In this document: piece after piece, positions 1 to 10,368 of the stretch
How positions within the stretch are numbered: the stretch's first letter is position 1
Layout of the letters: the number at the start of each line of letters is the position of its first letter
Assembly (NCBI GenBank): GCA_016712035.1
Contig: JADJRT010000001.1
Coordinates: 558,001-622,000 of the forward strand
DNA length: 64,000 nucleotides
From: Flammeovirgaceae bacterium
GTDB lineage: Bacteria > Bacteroidota > Bacteroidia > Cytophagales > Cyclobacteriaceae
Reading direction: 5' to 3'
Notes under the pieces: generated by a model
Database searches by the model: none
Told to the model about the DNA's origin: nothing
What the model saw: the letters and a program-made list of their open reading frames with translations, nothing else
Program-made: the position numbers and the translations under genes

Positions 1-447
1 AAAGGATTTGATGCCAATCCGCATATTGTAAAGTATGCCACAGATCATTCCAAAGAATTTGATACGATAAGCTTTGAGACTAGCAATGTTTTTTCTGAGG
101 AATTTCACGCTCAAAAATTTGATTTAATTCTTTCCACCTTATTCATCCATCACTTTAGTGACACAGAAGTAGAAAAATTGCTTTCCCATTTTGTAAAGCA
201 GGCTCGTATAGCAATAATAATTAATGATATTCACAGACACCCGCTTGCCTATCATTCCATTAAGCTTCTTACCCGATTTTTCTCTCGTTCCGATATGGTT
301 CGGTTTGATGCGCCCCTATCCGTCTTAAGGTCATTTAGAGAAAGAGACTTTGTTTCCATTCTTGATAAAGCCGGCATTATATCTTATTCACTTACGTGGA
401 AATGGGCCTTTCGGTGGCAATTGATAATCCGCAGCAAGGCTTTGTAA
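1..447 (+). CDS. Class I SAM-dependent methyltransferase, 3' end only
   Basis: The reading frame is open from the first base of the window, so only the C-terminal 148 residues are seen. They include the FDLILSTLFIHHF stretch, which corresponds to motif IV and the following helix of small-molecule Rossmann methyltransferases, and a C-terminal WKWAFRWQLI segment that I associate with Bacteroidota methyltransferases of polyketide or aryl-polyene type gene sets. The S-adenosylmethionine-binding motif I lies outside the window. The substrate cannot be told from this fragment, and the upstream neighbours would be needed to assign a pathway. The methyltransferase call is fairly safe; the pathway link is inference. 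Confidence 0.75.
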   Translation, partial: KGFDANPHIVKYATDHSKEFDTISFETSNVFSEEFHAQKFDLILSTLFIHHFSDTEVEKLLSHFVKQARIAIIINDIHRHPLAYHSIKLLTRFFSRSDMVRFDAPLSVLRSFRERDFVSILDKAGIISYSLTWKWAFRWQLIIRSKAL

Positions 448-478
448 ACTCTGGCACAATTTTTACTAATTTGGCAGT

Positions 479-493
479 GGGATCGAAGATCCC
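479..493. other. Short perfect inverted repeat between genes
   Basis: GGGATC-GAA-GATCCC forms a 6-bp perfect hairpin between the methyltransferase and the next lipoprotein gene, 23 bases before its ATG. No T-run follows, so it is not a clear terminator. It could be a weak operator or chance. Confidence 0.3.
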
Positions 494-515
494 GATTTGT
501 TAAACCCAATCTGTT

Positions 516-1067
516 ATGAAAAACAACTTGATTTTTGCTGCTGTAATTACACTTGTGCTATCAGCCTGTGGTTCGAGCCCCTTTGGACAGAAAGTAAAAG
601 AACCGTTTCGCGGCAACGCCTACGAGTCGAATAATCGATTCTTTAGAGCTACCGGAAAAGGAGAGAGTTCGCAGGATAATATTGCCCGCGGCAAAGCTGA
701 TATTGAAGCTAAAGCGCAACTGGCTGGCCAGGTAAATACAACCATGAAGCAAGTAGCCGATCAATACCTAGGCCAAACTGAAAATGCAAATGCGGCTGAT
801 GTTGCAGATAAATTTCAAAGTCTTGTTAGACAAGTGATGAATACCAACATGGCTGACTTGCGAAAAATTGGGGAGCAAAAATATTTCAACAAGAAGGAAG
901 ATAAGTACACGGTTTTTATGGCTTACGAAATAAAGAAAAATGCCATGTTTCGATTTATGAAAAAGCAGGCTAAAACCGATAAAACGATTGACGAACGCCA
1001 GATGGATATCATTAACAAAATTCTGGATGAGCAGATTACACAATCAGAAGAGGAAGGCGATAACTAA
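516..1067 (+). CDS. Outer-membrane lipoprotein, LPP20-like
   Basis: This is a 183-residue protein with a lipoprotein signal peptide: KNN, a hydrophobic stretch, then the lipobox LSAC with the lipidated Cys at residue 18. The mature part is charged and mainly helical, with a region GESSQDNIARGKADIEAKAQLA that resembles the first helix of the LPP20/FlgT-N-type domain (alanine- and charge-rich helix after a short beta strand). The C-terminus is very acidic. No catalytic motif is visible and the function is unknown. The gene stands alone, and convergent prfA follows across a shared terminator. Lipoprotein status is confident; the LPP20-like assignment is tentative. Confidence 0.7.
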   Translation: MKNNLIFAAVITLVLSACGSSPFGQKVKEPFRGNAYESNNRFFRATGKGESSQDNIARGKADIEAKAQLAGQVNTTMKQVADQYLGQTENANAADVADKFQSLVRQVMNTNMADLRKIGEQKYFNKKEDKYTVFMAYEIKKNAMFRFMKKQAKTDKTIDERQMDIINKILDEQITQSEEEGDN

Positions 1068-1089
1068 ATCTTTTCTCAAATGAAAAACG

Positions 1090-1130
1090 AGGCTGTCCTA
1101 CTGTTAATTTTAGGGCAGCCTTTTATTTTC
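1090..1130. terminator. Bidirectional terminator between lipoprotein gene and prfA
   Basis: AGGCTGTCCT and AGGGCAGCCT pair over 10 bp (one G-U) around a 12-base loop. A T-rich tract follows on the plus strand, and on the minus strand the stem is followed by CGTTTTT. It lies between two convergent genes and overlaps the prfA stop. Confidence 0.75.
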
Positions 1131-2189
1131 CTTCCACCATTCGCTCAGCGGTTTCTGCGATTTTTAACTGGTTGATAAATTCCTCAACCTCACCGTTCAT
1201 TACTGCTGGTAAATTATGTTGCGTGTATCCAATGCGATGATCCGTTACTCTGCTTTGTGGATAATTATAGGTTCTGATTTTTTCTGAACGATCACCACTA
1301 CGCACCTGGCTTTTGCGGGAAGCACCCGTCTCAGCCTGCTTTCTCTCCACTTCACGTTCATAAAGTTTTGCGCGAAGCATTACCAACGCGCGGGCTCGAT
1401 TTCCGTGTTGTGAACGTTCTACCTGACACGTGATTACAATGCCAGTCGGTTTGTGGGTCATTTGCACTTTAGTCTCCACTTTGTTTACGTTCTGCCCACC
1501 AGCCCCGCCCGACCGCGAAGTGATTACTTCGATATCGGCAGGATTGATTTCTACATCCACCTCTTCTGCCTCGGGTAGCACCACTACAGAGGCAGCTGAA
1601 GTATGAACCCGGCCTTGCGTCTCTGTCTCCGGAACTCGTTGCACCCGGTGCACGCCTGACTCATATTTAAAAATTCCATAGGCACCTTCACCTTCAACAC
1701 TGCTGATCACTTCTTTATAGCCGCCTGCGGTACCTTCAGTAATATCAAGCACAGACATTTTCAACCCTCTTCTATCGCAAAATCGCTGGTACATGCGCCA
1801 TAGGTCACCCGCAAAAATTGCCGCCTCATCCCCACCTGTACCTGCCCGGATTTCCAAAATACAATTCTTATCATCATTCGGATCTTTAGGCATCAACATT
1901 TCCTTTAGCTCCGCCTCAAGCGTTTCGTTTTTTGGCTGCAACTCCTCCAATTCCATTTTAGCCAACTCCCGCATCTCCGGATCTTTCTCTTTTTGAAGTA
2001 TCGCTTTGGCGTGTTCTAAACCATCCAATATTGCCTGATACTGGTTATACTTAATAACCACCTTTCAAGATCCTTGTATTCCTTATTAAGTAGCGCGAAT
2101 TTCTTTGGGTCCTTCATCGTTTCCGATTGCACCAAAAGCTGACCCACTTCCTCAAAACGGTTCTTTATTTCCAATAACTTTTCGATCAT
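1123..2189 (-). CDS. prfA: Peptide chain release factor 1 (one-base frameshift near the N-terminus)
   Basis: RF1 recognises UAA and UAG and triggers release of the finished protein on the ribosome. The sequence shows the catalytic loop SGGAGGQNVNKVET with the GGQ motif, and the tripeptide PET in RVPETETQGR, matching the PxT codon-reading motif of RF1 and not the SPF of RF2. The long intact frame begins only at 2061. Upstream on the same strand the family N-terminus (MIEKLLEIKNRFEEVGQLL...) starts at ATG 2189 and runs in another frame to about 2063, where GAAAGGTGG should read GAAAAGGTGG. Restoring one A gives a protein of about 355 residues, the usual RF1 length. Because RF1 is essential, the break is almost certainly a sequence error. 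Confidence 0.95.
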
Positions 2190-2206
2190 AATTTAAAAGA
2201 AGGCTG

Positions 2207-2214
2207 CAAAGTTA
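2207..2214 (-). promoter_or_regulatory. Candidate -7 element for prfA
   Basis: TAACTTTG on the minus strand matches the Bacteroidota -7 consensus TAnnTTTG and lies 17 bases before the restored prfA start at 2189, which also supports that start. No clear -33 TTTG is present. Confidence 0.45.
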
Positions 2215-2294
2215 ATAAAATCACTGGCTTAAGCGGATTTTCATGCCCACACTAAACTGTTTACTTTCTACATTTACGATACCGATTTATTATT

Positions 2295-2771
2295 ATGAAA
2301 TTCTTACTATTCGCCTTGTCGTTTTTATTCATTGCTTGCACCGGTTCTCTGACTTCCGATCAGCGGAAAAAGATAAAAGAAAACATGGAGCAAGGTGAAA
2401 TAAAAAAGGTAACGGACGTCCAGATAACAGAAGCTGCTTTTGATTATGGTCGTAAAATTGCCACAGAGATACTTGCTTATGACAGAGCGTTTACCAACCT
2501 GCCGCTACAAGATTCGCTAAGTCAGCTTTACGGGGTAGAACTTGTTTCCATTCACGAAAGTAACAAATCCTTACGGGCAGTGGAGAAACAACTATTGGAA
2601 GCCTACACGGCACAAGGCTCTAACATAGACAATGTTCAAAAAATGGGATCCGACTCATTGCTTTATACGAAACCGTTAATGCGCGAACATCCGGATGGCT
2701 CCACCGAGTTTACCAAAGCAATTGGTATCCGAATGACCAGAAAACAAATAATACTTAGTATTAAGGAATGA
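2295..2771 (+). CDS. Uncharacterised lipoprotein overlapping the oxoprolinase gene
   Basis: This 158-residue protein has a signal peptide ending in the lipobox FIAC (Cys 15). The mature part begins with a charged helix and has no motif I can tie to an enzyme. A C-terminal segment IGIRMTRKQIILSIKE looks like a beta strand-rich end. Its stop overlaps the start of the following 5-oxoprolinase gene by four bases (ATGA), so the two are probably translationally coupled. Whether the lipoprotein works with the hydrolase is unknown; coupling is the only support. I recognise no family. Confidence 0.7.
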   Translation: MKFLLFALSFLFIACTGSLTSDQRKKIKENMEQGEIKKVTDVQITEAAFDYGRKIATEILAYDRAFTNLPLQDSLSQLYGVELVSIHESNKSLRAVEKQLLEAYTAQGSNIDNVQKMGSDSLLYTKPLMREHPDGSTEFTKAIGIRMTRKQIILSIKE

Positions 2772-5700
2772 AGCCCTGGCAGATCTGGGTAGACACAGGG
2801 GGAACCTTTACGGATTGTATTGCCCACACGCCCCACGGTGACATCAGGAGATTAAAGGTACTTAGCAGTGGAACCTTGAAAGGTTTAGTTGTTGAACAAA
2901 AATCATCCCGGCAATTAAAAGTTCAACTTCACTGGCCGGTGACAAAGGATATTTTTGAGGATTTTGCAATCACTTTTTTTGACACTAAAAAAACTTCGGC
3001 CCGAATTGATAAGGTGACATTGGAAGAATCAATTATTCATTTGTCTGCATCGCTCAAACACAAAATCAAAGCAGGCACAACTTTCGAAATTTCTTCTCGT
3101 GAAGAAGTTCCTGTATTTGCAACCCGGCTACTTACCGAAACCAGCTTTAAAAAAAAATTTCCAAAAATTGAATTGAAGTTGGGCTCCACCCGAGGGACTA
3201 ACGCCTTGCTCGAGCGTAAGGGAGCGCCCACTGTATTAATTATTACTAAGGGATTTAAAGATCTCTTGTTGATAGGAACTCAACAACGGCCAGATCTATT
3301 TGCACTTAATATTGTACGGCCTCGACCACTTTATGATTCAGTTATTGAAGTTGATGAACGGATAGAGACAAAGGGTAAGGTTCTTAAAGCGCTCACTAAA
3401 AAAACTTTACAAAAAGTACTCAAAGAAGTTAGAAAGTCAAAGTGTAATTCCATTGCTATAGCGCTTCTCAATAGTTTTGAAAATCCCAGCCATGAAAAAT
3501 TAATAAAGGAGAGTCTCATTAATTGGGGATATAATTTTATCACCGCTTCTCATGAAATTTCTAGGCAGATAAAAATTTTGCCAAGAGCCGAAACAACGGT
3601 TGCTAATGCTTATCTCGCTCCGATTATCCGCACCTATGTTGCTAATATACAGTCGGGCTTATCGCAGGCTAAACTAAAGTTAATGACGAGTGCTGGCGGA
3701 CTCGTAGATGCCGCAAATTTTTTTCCCAAAAGACAGTTTATTAAGTGGCCCCGCGGGAGGTGTGGCAGGAGCAGTCACCTCGGCCCAACTTTCTGGAATA
3801 AACAGAATCATCACTTTCGATATGGGCGGCACAAGTACCGATGTGTCGCTTTATAACAATCAATATTCGTATCGATACGAATCCAAAGTCGGTGACATAA
3901 GGATTCTTTCACCCTCTCTCGACATTGAAACCATAGCTGCCGGAGGCGGATCGATTTGTGATTTTGATGGTTATAAATTACTTGTTGGCCCCCACAGCGC
4001 GGGCGCATCACCTGGCCCCGCTTGTTATGGGAGTGGTGGGCCACTCACTATTACGGATGTCAACCTTCTACTAGGTCGGGCCGATGCTGTTTTTTTTTCT
4101 ATCCCGCTTTATAAAGACAAATCGGAAGCTGCATTAAATCTGGTTATTGAAAAGATTAAGTCCGCAACGGGGAGACGACCAACAAAAGAAATTTTGTTGC
4201 AATCGTTCATTCAAATAGCCAATGAAAAAATGGCTGAAGCTATTCGGAAGGTTTCTGTTCAACAAGGGCATGATCCTGCTGACTATACTTTACTAAGTTT
4301 TGGTGGTGCTGCCGGTCAACATGGCTGCTCGCTGGCGGAGTTGTTGAATATGAAAAAAATTCTGATACCCTATGATGCCGGTTTACTCAGCGCCTATGGT
4401 ATTGGGCATGCACAAATAGAACACTTTGAAGAAAGGTTACTGCTGCAAGATTTAACTGCGACTGAAAAATCCCTTGAAAAGAATTTTCAAAAACTCTATC
4501 GCAGCGGTTTGGCAAAACTCAAAAAAGATGGGTTTAAGGAAGGAGAGATAGCGACATCAAAGAGACTTGTCTTTTTACGATTTAAGGGACAAGAGAGTAG
4601 CCTGGAAGCTAACTTCAGAAAAGGACAATCCGTAAAATCAGAATTTAAAGTAAAGTATAAATCAATTTATGGGCATTGGTTATCAGATCGGGAAATTGAA
4701 GTGGAGTCCATCCGACTAGTGTTAACAGTAAAGCAAGCCAAACCTATAAATAGAAGAAGTAAAGCAAATTTGCATATACCTCCAAGCTTGAAGCAGGCAA
4801 AAATATTTGAAGCCGGAGGTTGGAAGCAAATAAAAGTTTATCGTTGGGAAAATTTGATTTTCGGTGCGGTTGTTAAAGGGCCCGCGTTGCTCGTAAGTAA
4901 TAACTCAACTACGGTGGTGGATCGTTACTGGACTTTCCGTTTGGATAAGAACAACAATGGCATTCTTGATAGCACGGCCAGAGTTAAAACAATAGCTCCT
5001 CATTCGCGGGAAGCTTTGCTCGAATTATTTAGTAATCGCTTTACAGCAGTTGCGCAAGAGATGGGTGCGCTGTTACAACGCACTTCTTTTTCAGTTAATG
5101 TAAAAGAACGATTGGATTTTTCGTGTGCGATGATGGATGCGGAAGGCTATCTGGTTGTTAATGCACCACACATCCCGGTTCATTTGGGAAGTATGGGGGT
5201 ATGTGTGCGTGAGGTTAGTAAGGTATTGAAGATGCGAGCGGGGGATGTTGTGATAACGAACCATCCCGCTTTTGGTGGATCGCATTTACCTGATGTTACT
5301 CTAATAAAACCTGTTTTTTGGAAGAAGAAATTGATAGGCTATGTAGCCACGCGAGCACATCATGCTGAAATAGGTGGGATAAAGCCAGGATCCATGCCCG
5401 CTAATGCTAAAGCCTTAGAGGAAGAAGGAGTAATAATCACTCCAACGTTGCTCGTTGATCGAGGCAATGTAAGATGGGATAAAGTTCGAAAGATCCTGAC
5501 CTCAGGAAAATACCCGACACGGTTAATTGAAGAAAATCTTGCCGATTTAAATGGGGCGCTTGCGGCTGTAAATCTGGGAGAGGAAGCCTTACAATCACTT
5601 TGTTTTCAGTATGGCGCTTCTGAAGTTTCGTTTTATATGAAAGAACTTCGTAGTTATGCGGCAACTCTCCTTCAGAAGAAATTGGCTTCCGTAAAGGTAA

Positions 5701-6535
5701 ATCGTACTTCGCCAAAGAGCAACTCGATGATGGCTCACCGTTTAGCGTAAAGTTTACAATAAAGAGAGATGGACGATTAGGAATTGATTTTTCTGGATCA
5801 GCCTCAGTTCATGCAGGGAATCTGAATGCCACGAAAGCCATTGTTCAAAGTGTAATTCTATATGTACTTCGCTTATGGGTAAATCAACCTATTGCTATGA
5901 ATGAAGGGTTAATGTCGCCTGTGGATATTAAACTGCCACTGGGCTTGCTCAATCCAGATTTTAGTGGGAAAACTTTACCAGCCGTTGTAGGCGGCAACAC
6001 AGAAATAAGTCAACGCTTGACGGAAACGCTGTTAAAAGCATTAGGCCTTGTAGCTTGTAGCCAGGGAACCATGAACAATTTTCTTTTTGGAAACCAACGT
6101 TTTGGATTTTATGAAACCATTTGTGGTGGAACTGGGGCTGGGCCGTGATTTGATGGCACGGATGCCATCCATTCGCATATGACTAATACCCGTATTACCG
6201 ATCCTGAAATTCTGGAGCTTCGGTATCCCGTTCGATTAGAACGGTTTGAGATTAGAAAAAATTCTGGTGGTGAAGGGAAATGGCAGGGAGGAAATGGTGT
6301 TGTTCGTGAAATTACCTTTAAGGAAAAAGTGGAGGTAAATATTTTATCCCAGCATCGCATCGAAAAACCCTATGGTCTTAGGGGCGGTTCATCAGGAAAG
6401 GCAGGTAAACAAAAACTGATAAATCAAAAAAAGATTATTCAATTGAAGGGAATGGATAGTGTAGTGGCTGAGAAAGGCGATCGAATAATTATTGAAACCC
6501 CAGGGGGCGGAGGCTATAAAAAAAAGAGCTCCTAA
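2768..6535 (+). CDS. 5-oxoprolinase / hydantoinase A-B fusion (two frameshifts and one in-frame stop)
   Basis: This is an ATP-dependent amide hydrolase of the HyuA-HyuB/oxoprolinase family, cytoplasmic, opening 5-oxoproline or a related cyclic imide. The HyuA half shows the N-terminal VDTGGTFTD phosphate-binding motif, LGSTRGTNALLERKGA and FDMGGTSTDVSL. The HyuB half begins near 4990 with a segment leading into QEMGALLQRTSFSVNVKERLDFS and ends with the oxoprolinase-typical PGGGGYKKK. The gene is interrupted three times: an extra base in the T/A runs near 3720-3735, a missing G near 5696, and TGA at 6146-6148 in the same frame, where the family has Gly (GAGP-G-FDG). Corrected, it is 1255 residues, normal for the fusion. 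Sequencing error is likeliest, but three lesions in a non-essential gene leave real decay possible. The exact substrate is not assignable. Confidence 0.88.
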
Positions 6536-6549
6536 AAAATAGGAGCTCT
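6520..6549 (-). terminator. Strong intrinsic terminator of the bamA/ompH operon
   Basis: A perfect 10-bp stem AGAGCTCCTA/TAGGAGCTCT with a short A/T loop is followed, on the minus strand, by a run of about nine Ts. It lies 22 bases past the last minus-strand gene of the operon. It also overlaps the end of the convergent oxoprolinase gene and may act weakly in that direction. Confidence 0.85.
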
Positions 6550-6570
6550 AAGTTTATACGTATCGCTAAC

Positions 6571-7113
6571 TTATTTATTGGCGGCTTCCGGCTTAGGAGT
6601 AACGCCAAGCTTCTTCAATACCAGATTTGAGATGTTATACTTTTCATCAGAATAAAGCAAAATATCTTCACCGTTGCTCATAGACTGCGGATTGATGATG
6701 AACGTATACGCATTTTCTTTAGCAACATCTTCAATGGCTTTTCCAACTTTTTTAAAAACCGGATCCATCAAGGCACTTTGCTTGTTGCGCAACGATGTCT
6801 CAGCATCTTGTTGAAATTTTTGGATACCATCTTGCATACCCTGCAATTCCCTTTCTTTATCCGCGCGAATGGCATCGGGTGTTGTTGCTGGCATACCTTG
6901 GTATGCTTTGTATTTGGCTTCCAATTCCTGGCTCTTAGCCTTTAATTGATTCTCTAGTTGCGTTCCGTGAGTTTTCAACTCATTTTCGATTTGCTTGGTT
7001 TCAGGCAATTGACTGAAAATATATTGCCAATCGGCATAGCCCAATTTTTGGGATTCCTGAGCCTGAGTTGTTAATGCAACGGCACAAAACAGAAGTAAAA
7101 AAAGTGTTCTCAT
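6571..7113 (-). CDS. OmpH/Skp-family periplasmic chaperone (distal copy)
   Basis: This 180-residue protein has a cleavable signal peptide (LLLFCAVALTTQAQE) followed by a conserved start KLGYADWQYIF and a long central coiled coil (about residues 40-115, rich in Glu, Lys and Gln), ending in a small beta domain YTFIINP. This is the layout of Skp, a trimeric holdase that carries unfolded outer-membrane proteins to the BAM complex. It lies 11 bases downstream of a second ompH and directly after bamA, the usual Bacteroidota order, so the job is well supported. It is the last gene before the terminator. The family is confident; specialisation relative to the other copy is unknown. Confidence 0.9.
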   Translation of the reverse strand: MRTLFLLLFCAVALTTQAQESQKLGYADWQYIFSQLPETKQIENELKTHGTQLENQLKAKSQELEAKYKAYQGMPATTPDAIRADKERELQGMQDGIQKFQQDAETSLRNKQSALMDPVFKKVGKAIEDVAKENAYTFIINPQSMSNGEDILLYSDEKYNISNLVLKKLGVTPKPEAANK

Positions 7114-7124
7114 TTTTAGTTTAT

Positions 7125-7658
7125 TTATTTGACTTTATCATTGGGGTCTCCTAACCCGAGTTCTTCTAATACAAAATCGGTGTAATCATGACGAGGGTCT
7201 GTGTACACCATCACCAACTCACCGGATTTATCAAAAAGGATGGCCAGTCGATTTGCTTTACAAACTTTCTCAACGGCATCAAATACTCTATCCTGCAAAG
7301 GTTTAATCAATTCTTGTTTTTTCAAAAAAAATAACCCACCAAAACCAAATACCTTTTTTTGATAGTCCTTCAACTCTACTTCCTTCTTGTTGATCTCACC
7401 CTGTCGTTCTTCCTTCATTTCTTCGGTTAGCAACACTTGCTCGGCCTGATAAACTCTATAGAGTTCGTCTACCTTTCTCTGCATGTCTTCAATTTCCTTT
7501 TGCCAGGCTGCTGAAAGCTGATCTATTTCTCCTTGCGCCTTACTGTATTCGGGCATTTTACTTAACACAAATTCTGAGTCGAAGTATCCGAACTTCTGAG
7601 CATTAACAAAACTCAGGCCGAAAAACAGAAAACATGCTATGAACAACAAAAATCGCAT
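7125..7658 (-). CDS. OmpH/Skp-family periplasmic chaperone (proximal copy)
   Basis: This 177-residue protein has a signal peptide (FLLFIACFLFFGLSFVNAQ), the family start KFGYFDSEFVLSKMPEY, a coiled-coil tentacle region (about residues 38-105) and a C-terminal body with KANRLAILFDKSG. It should capture nascent outer-membrane proteins in the periplasm. It starts three bases after the stop of bamA, indicating co-transcription and probable coupling. Two tandem, diverged ompH genes after bamA are normal in this phylum, so the duplication is old and not a recent event. Confidence 0.9.
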   Translation of the reverse strand: MRFLLFIACFLFFGLSFVNAQKFGYFDSEFVLSKMPEYSKAQGEIDQLSAAWQKEIEDMQRKVDELYRVYQAEQVLLTEEMKEERQGEINKKEVELKDYQKKVFGFGGLFFLKKQELIKPLQDRVFDAVEKVCKANRLAILFDKSGELVMVYTDPRHDYTDFVLEELGLGDPNDKVK

Positions 7659-7661
7659 TTT

Positions 7662-10361
7662 TTATCTTAACTGCTGGCCAATGGTAAAATGAAACTGTGA
7701 ACCGCTAATGTTCTGTGCGCCTGGTAATTGATCAAATCCATAAGCCCAGTTTAATCCGATAAGACCAAAGGCTGGCATAAATATTCTGGCGCCAACACCT
7801 GCCGCTTTATAAAGATTAAACGGATTAAAGTCTTGGTAATTGTTCCAATTGTTTCCGGCCTCTGTAAACACAAATCCATAAATAGTGGCAGTTTGGCCAG
7901 TAACAACCGGATAGCGTAACTCTAAGCCGAATTTATTATAGACAATTCCGCCTTCAATTTGATCCCCCGTGGATCCTCCTTGTCTGGCATAATTAGGCGG
8001 GGTTATTAACCGGTTTGCATAGCCGCGCTGGCCAATAATATCCTGGCCTAAGACAAATGAGTTGAATCCGCCTGCCAATCCATCGCCACCCATTACAAAT
8101 CGTTGAAAGGGCCCTACGCCAAGATCTTTACTATAAGCTCCGATATAACCGAAATGAGCTTTTGTTTCCAAGACGAGACTGCGACCATCCGGCTTATCAC
8201 TTCCTATTAATTTAATATAGAATTTTGCATCCAACATCCATTTGTAAAGCTCCGTCCAGGCATACTCTTGGTCCGGGTCATCATAATAAGAAGGATCTCT
8301 CCACTGAGAATAGGGAGGTGTTAAACTAAGCGCGAGTGATATGGTAGACCCTGTTGTAGGGTACATAGGATTGTCAATACTGTTACGAGACAATGTAGTG
8401 GTTAACATTATCTCGTTGGTAATACTTTGCGTTGGTAATATCGTAGAGTTAAAGTAGTTGCTATACTTATATTTTAGGAATGAAAGTGAATTCATTAAAG
8501 AGAAATAATTGTCAGGCCATTCTAATCTTTTTCCTAACCCAATGGTAATACCCGACTGCTTTAGGGAGCGATCATCGGTGAATTCGCCTTGAGAATTGGG
8601 ATATCGCGAAATGGAATTATTTAAACTGACTGTAAGAGAATTAGGCTTTCTGCCACCTAACCAGGGCTCAGTAAAAGAAAGACTATAACTTTGGAAAGAG
8701 CGTCCGTTGGCCTGAAGGCGTAATGATAGTCTTTGTCCGTCTCCGGTTGGCAACGGTTTCCATTTGTCGAGATGAGGTACGTTACGAACCGAAAAATTGT
8801 TGAACGTAAGACCTACCGTACCCACAAACCCATAGTAACCACCCCAACCACCAGATAACTCGATTTGATCACTGGATTGTTCTTCGAGCTTCCATTCAAT
8901 ATCCACCGTACCATCTGTAATGTTTGGTCTCACGTCCTGATCAATTTTCTGGGGATTAAAATATCCCATCTGCGAAAGCTGTTGTTGCGTTCGAATCAAA
9001 TCTGATCTACGAAATTTCTGCCCAGGAATCGTGCTAAGTTCTCTTCGAATAACGTGATCGTTAGTACGCTCGTTTCCACTAAAGGTAACTTCGTCAATAG
9101 TGGCCTGGTCGCCTTCGAAAATTCGCATCTCCACATCAATGGAGTCGCCCACAACGGCAACTTCAACCGGTGTTACTCTGAAAAACAGATAGCCATCATC
9201 CATATAAAGGCCACTGATGTCCGCTCCTTTTGGGTTAAAGGTTGTTTTTTTAAGGATTAACTCGTTGTTGTAAACATCGCCCTTGCTGATGTCCAAAATT
9301 TTATTGAGGATGTTGGCGGAATGGATGTAGTTACCCACCCAGGTTATATTTCGGAAGTAATATTTTCTTCCCTCGTACACATTGAGGTTTACATCAACGT
9401 TTGTTTTATCAAATGCATAAATCGTATCGGAAAGAACTTCTGCATCCCGGTAGCCCAGAGAATTATAATAGTCGATAAGTTTTAATTTATCTTCTTCAAA
9501 ATCTGAGCGAATAAACTTCGAGCCAGCAAATACATTCAGTTTAATATTTCTGTTAATAAATTCTTTAACATCCAGTCCCGTAACATTTCTGCTTGAATCC
9601 AAAGCAGGTTTAATCTTGCTTGGCTTAAACATGAGTAATTCCTGAATCAAGGTTCTATGAATAGAAATGCGTGGGCGTTCGTGAGTCTTTTTCAACTTTG
9701 CCTTTAACTTCGCATCCGCCACAGCGCTGTTTCCATCAATGAGAACAGCATTGATTTTCACTTTTGATTTCAAGTCAACATCAATCCTCAAACGAACGCC
9801 ACCCCGATTCAACGAATCGGCCTCGGGAATTACCTTAACCACAGTATTGAGAAACCCTTTTTTTACAAAATGCTTCTTTACGGATAGTTCGGCATTACGA
9901 ATAGTGGCATCGTTAACAATTTTTCCTTTGATCAATTTCATATCATCCTTCAAGGATGTTTGGCTTCCTTTACTAATGCCTACAAAATAGAAATCGTTAA
10001 GGCGAGGGCGCTCGGTTAATTCGATTGACAAATAGACATTCGTGCCTTCAATCTTTTGAACGGAGATTACAACATCTCCAACCAAACCGTGTTTCCATAG
10101 TTTTCGAATAGCACCGGAGATGCCATCGCCTGGTATTTTTATTTCATCACCAATTCTTAAGCCGGTAAGCGAAAGCATGGCGGTTTTATCAAGAACATTT
10201 AATCCGCTCACTTCAATACCCGCAATGATATAGGTTTGAGGAGCCGCGTAGTTCAGTGTAGGTTCATTGGCAGGTTGGCTTTGCGAGCGGCTATTCCTGA
10301 ATTGTCCCAAAAGTTCATTCCCTACAATCAGGAAGATCAAAAAAAGTAATATTTTCTTCAT
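7662..10361 (-). CDS. bamA: Outer-membrane protein assembly factor BamA
   Basis: This 899-residue Omp85 protein inserts beta-barrels into the outer membrane. After a signal peptide (LLFLIFLIVGNELLGQ) come several POTRA domains (about residues 45-480; typical repeats such as IAGIEVSGLNVLDK and IDEVTFSGNERTNDHVIRREL), then the 16-strand barrel. In the barrel the L6-loop motif appears as GQRGY near residue 765, the counterpart of VRGF, and the protein ends in IGQQLR after strand-like FHFTI. The gene lies between uppS (7 bases) and the two ompH chaperones, so enzyme, assembly machine and chaperones are made together. The reading frame is fully intact, unlike many neighbours. Confidence 0.95.
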   Translation of the reverse strand: MKKILLFLIFLIVGNELLGQFRNSRSQSQPANEPTLNYAAPQTYIIAGIEVSGLNVLDKTAMLSLTGLRIGDEIKIPGDGISGAIRKLWKHGLVGDVVISVQKIEGTNVYLSIELTERPRLNDFYFVGISKGSQTSLKDDMKLIKGKIVNDATIRNAELSVKKHFVKKGFLNTVVKVIPEADSLNRGGVRLRIDVDLKSKVKINAVLIDGNSAVADAKLKAKLKKTHERPRISIHRTLIQELLMFKPSKIKPALDSSRNVTGLDVKEFINRNIKLNVFAGSKFIRSDFEEDKLKLIDYYNSLGYRDAEVLSDTIYAFDKTNVDVNLNVYEGRKYYFRNITWVGNYIHSANILNKILDISKGDVYNNELILKKTTFNPKGADISGLYMDDGYLFFRVTPVEVAVVGDSIDVEMRIFEGDQATIDEVTFSGNERTNDHVIRRELSTIPGQKFRRSDLIRTQQQLSQMGYFNPQKIDQDVRPNITDGTVDIEWKLEEQSSDQIELSGGWGGYYGFVGTVGLTFNNFSVRNVPHLDKWKPLPTGDGQRLSLRLQANGRSFQSYSLSFTEPWLGGRKPNSLTVSLNNSISRYPNSQGEFTDDRSLKQSGITIGLGKRLEWPDNYFSLMNSLSFLKYKYSNYFNSTILPTQSITNEIMLTTTLSRNSIDNPMYPTTGSTISLALSLTPPYSQWRDPSYYDDPDQEYAWTELYKWMLDAKFYIKLIGSDKPDGRSLVLETKAHFGYIGAYSKDLGVGPFQRFVMGGDGLAGGFNSFVLGQDIIGQRGYANRLITPPNYARQGGSTGDQIEGGIVYNKFGLELRYPVVTGQTATIYGFVFTEAGNNWNNYQDFNPFNLYKAAGVGARIFMPAFGLIGLNWAYGFDQLPGAQNISGSQFHFTIGQQLR

Positions 10362-10368
10362 TAATTTC

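Noticed and set aside
2061..2189. Programmed frameshifting in prfA
   Set aside because: Autoregulatory frameshifting is known for prfB, not prfA. The site here lacks a stop-codon-driven slip and is a simple missing A.
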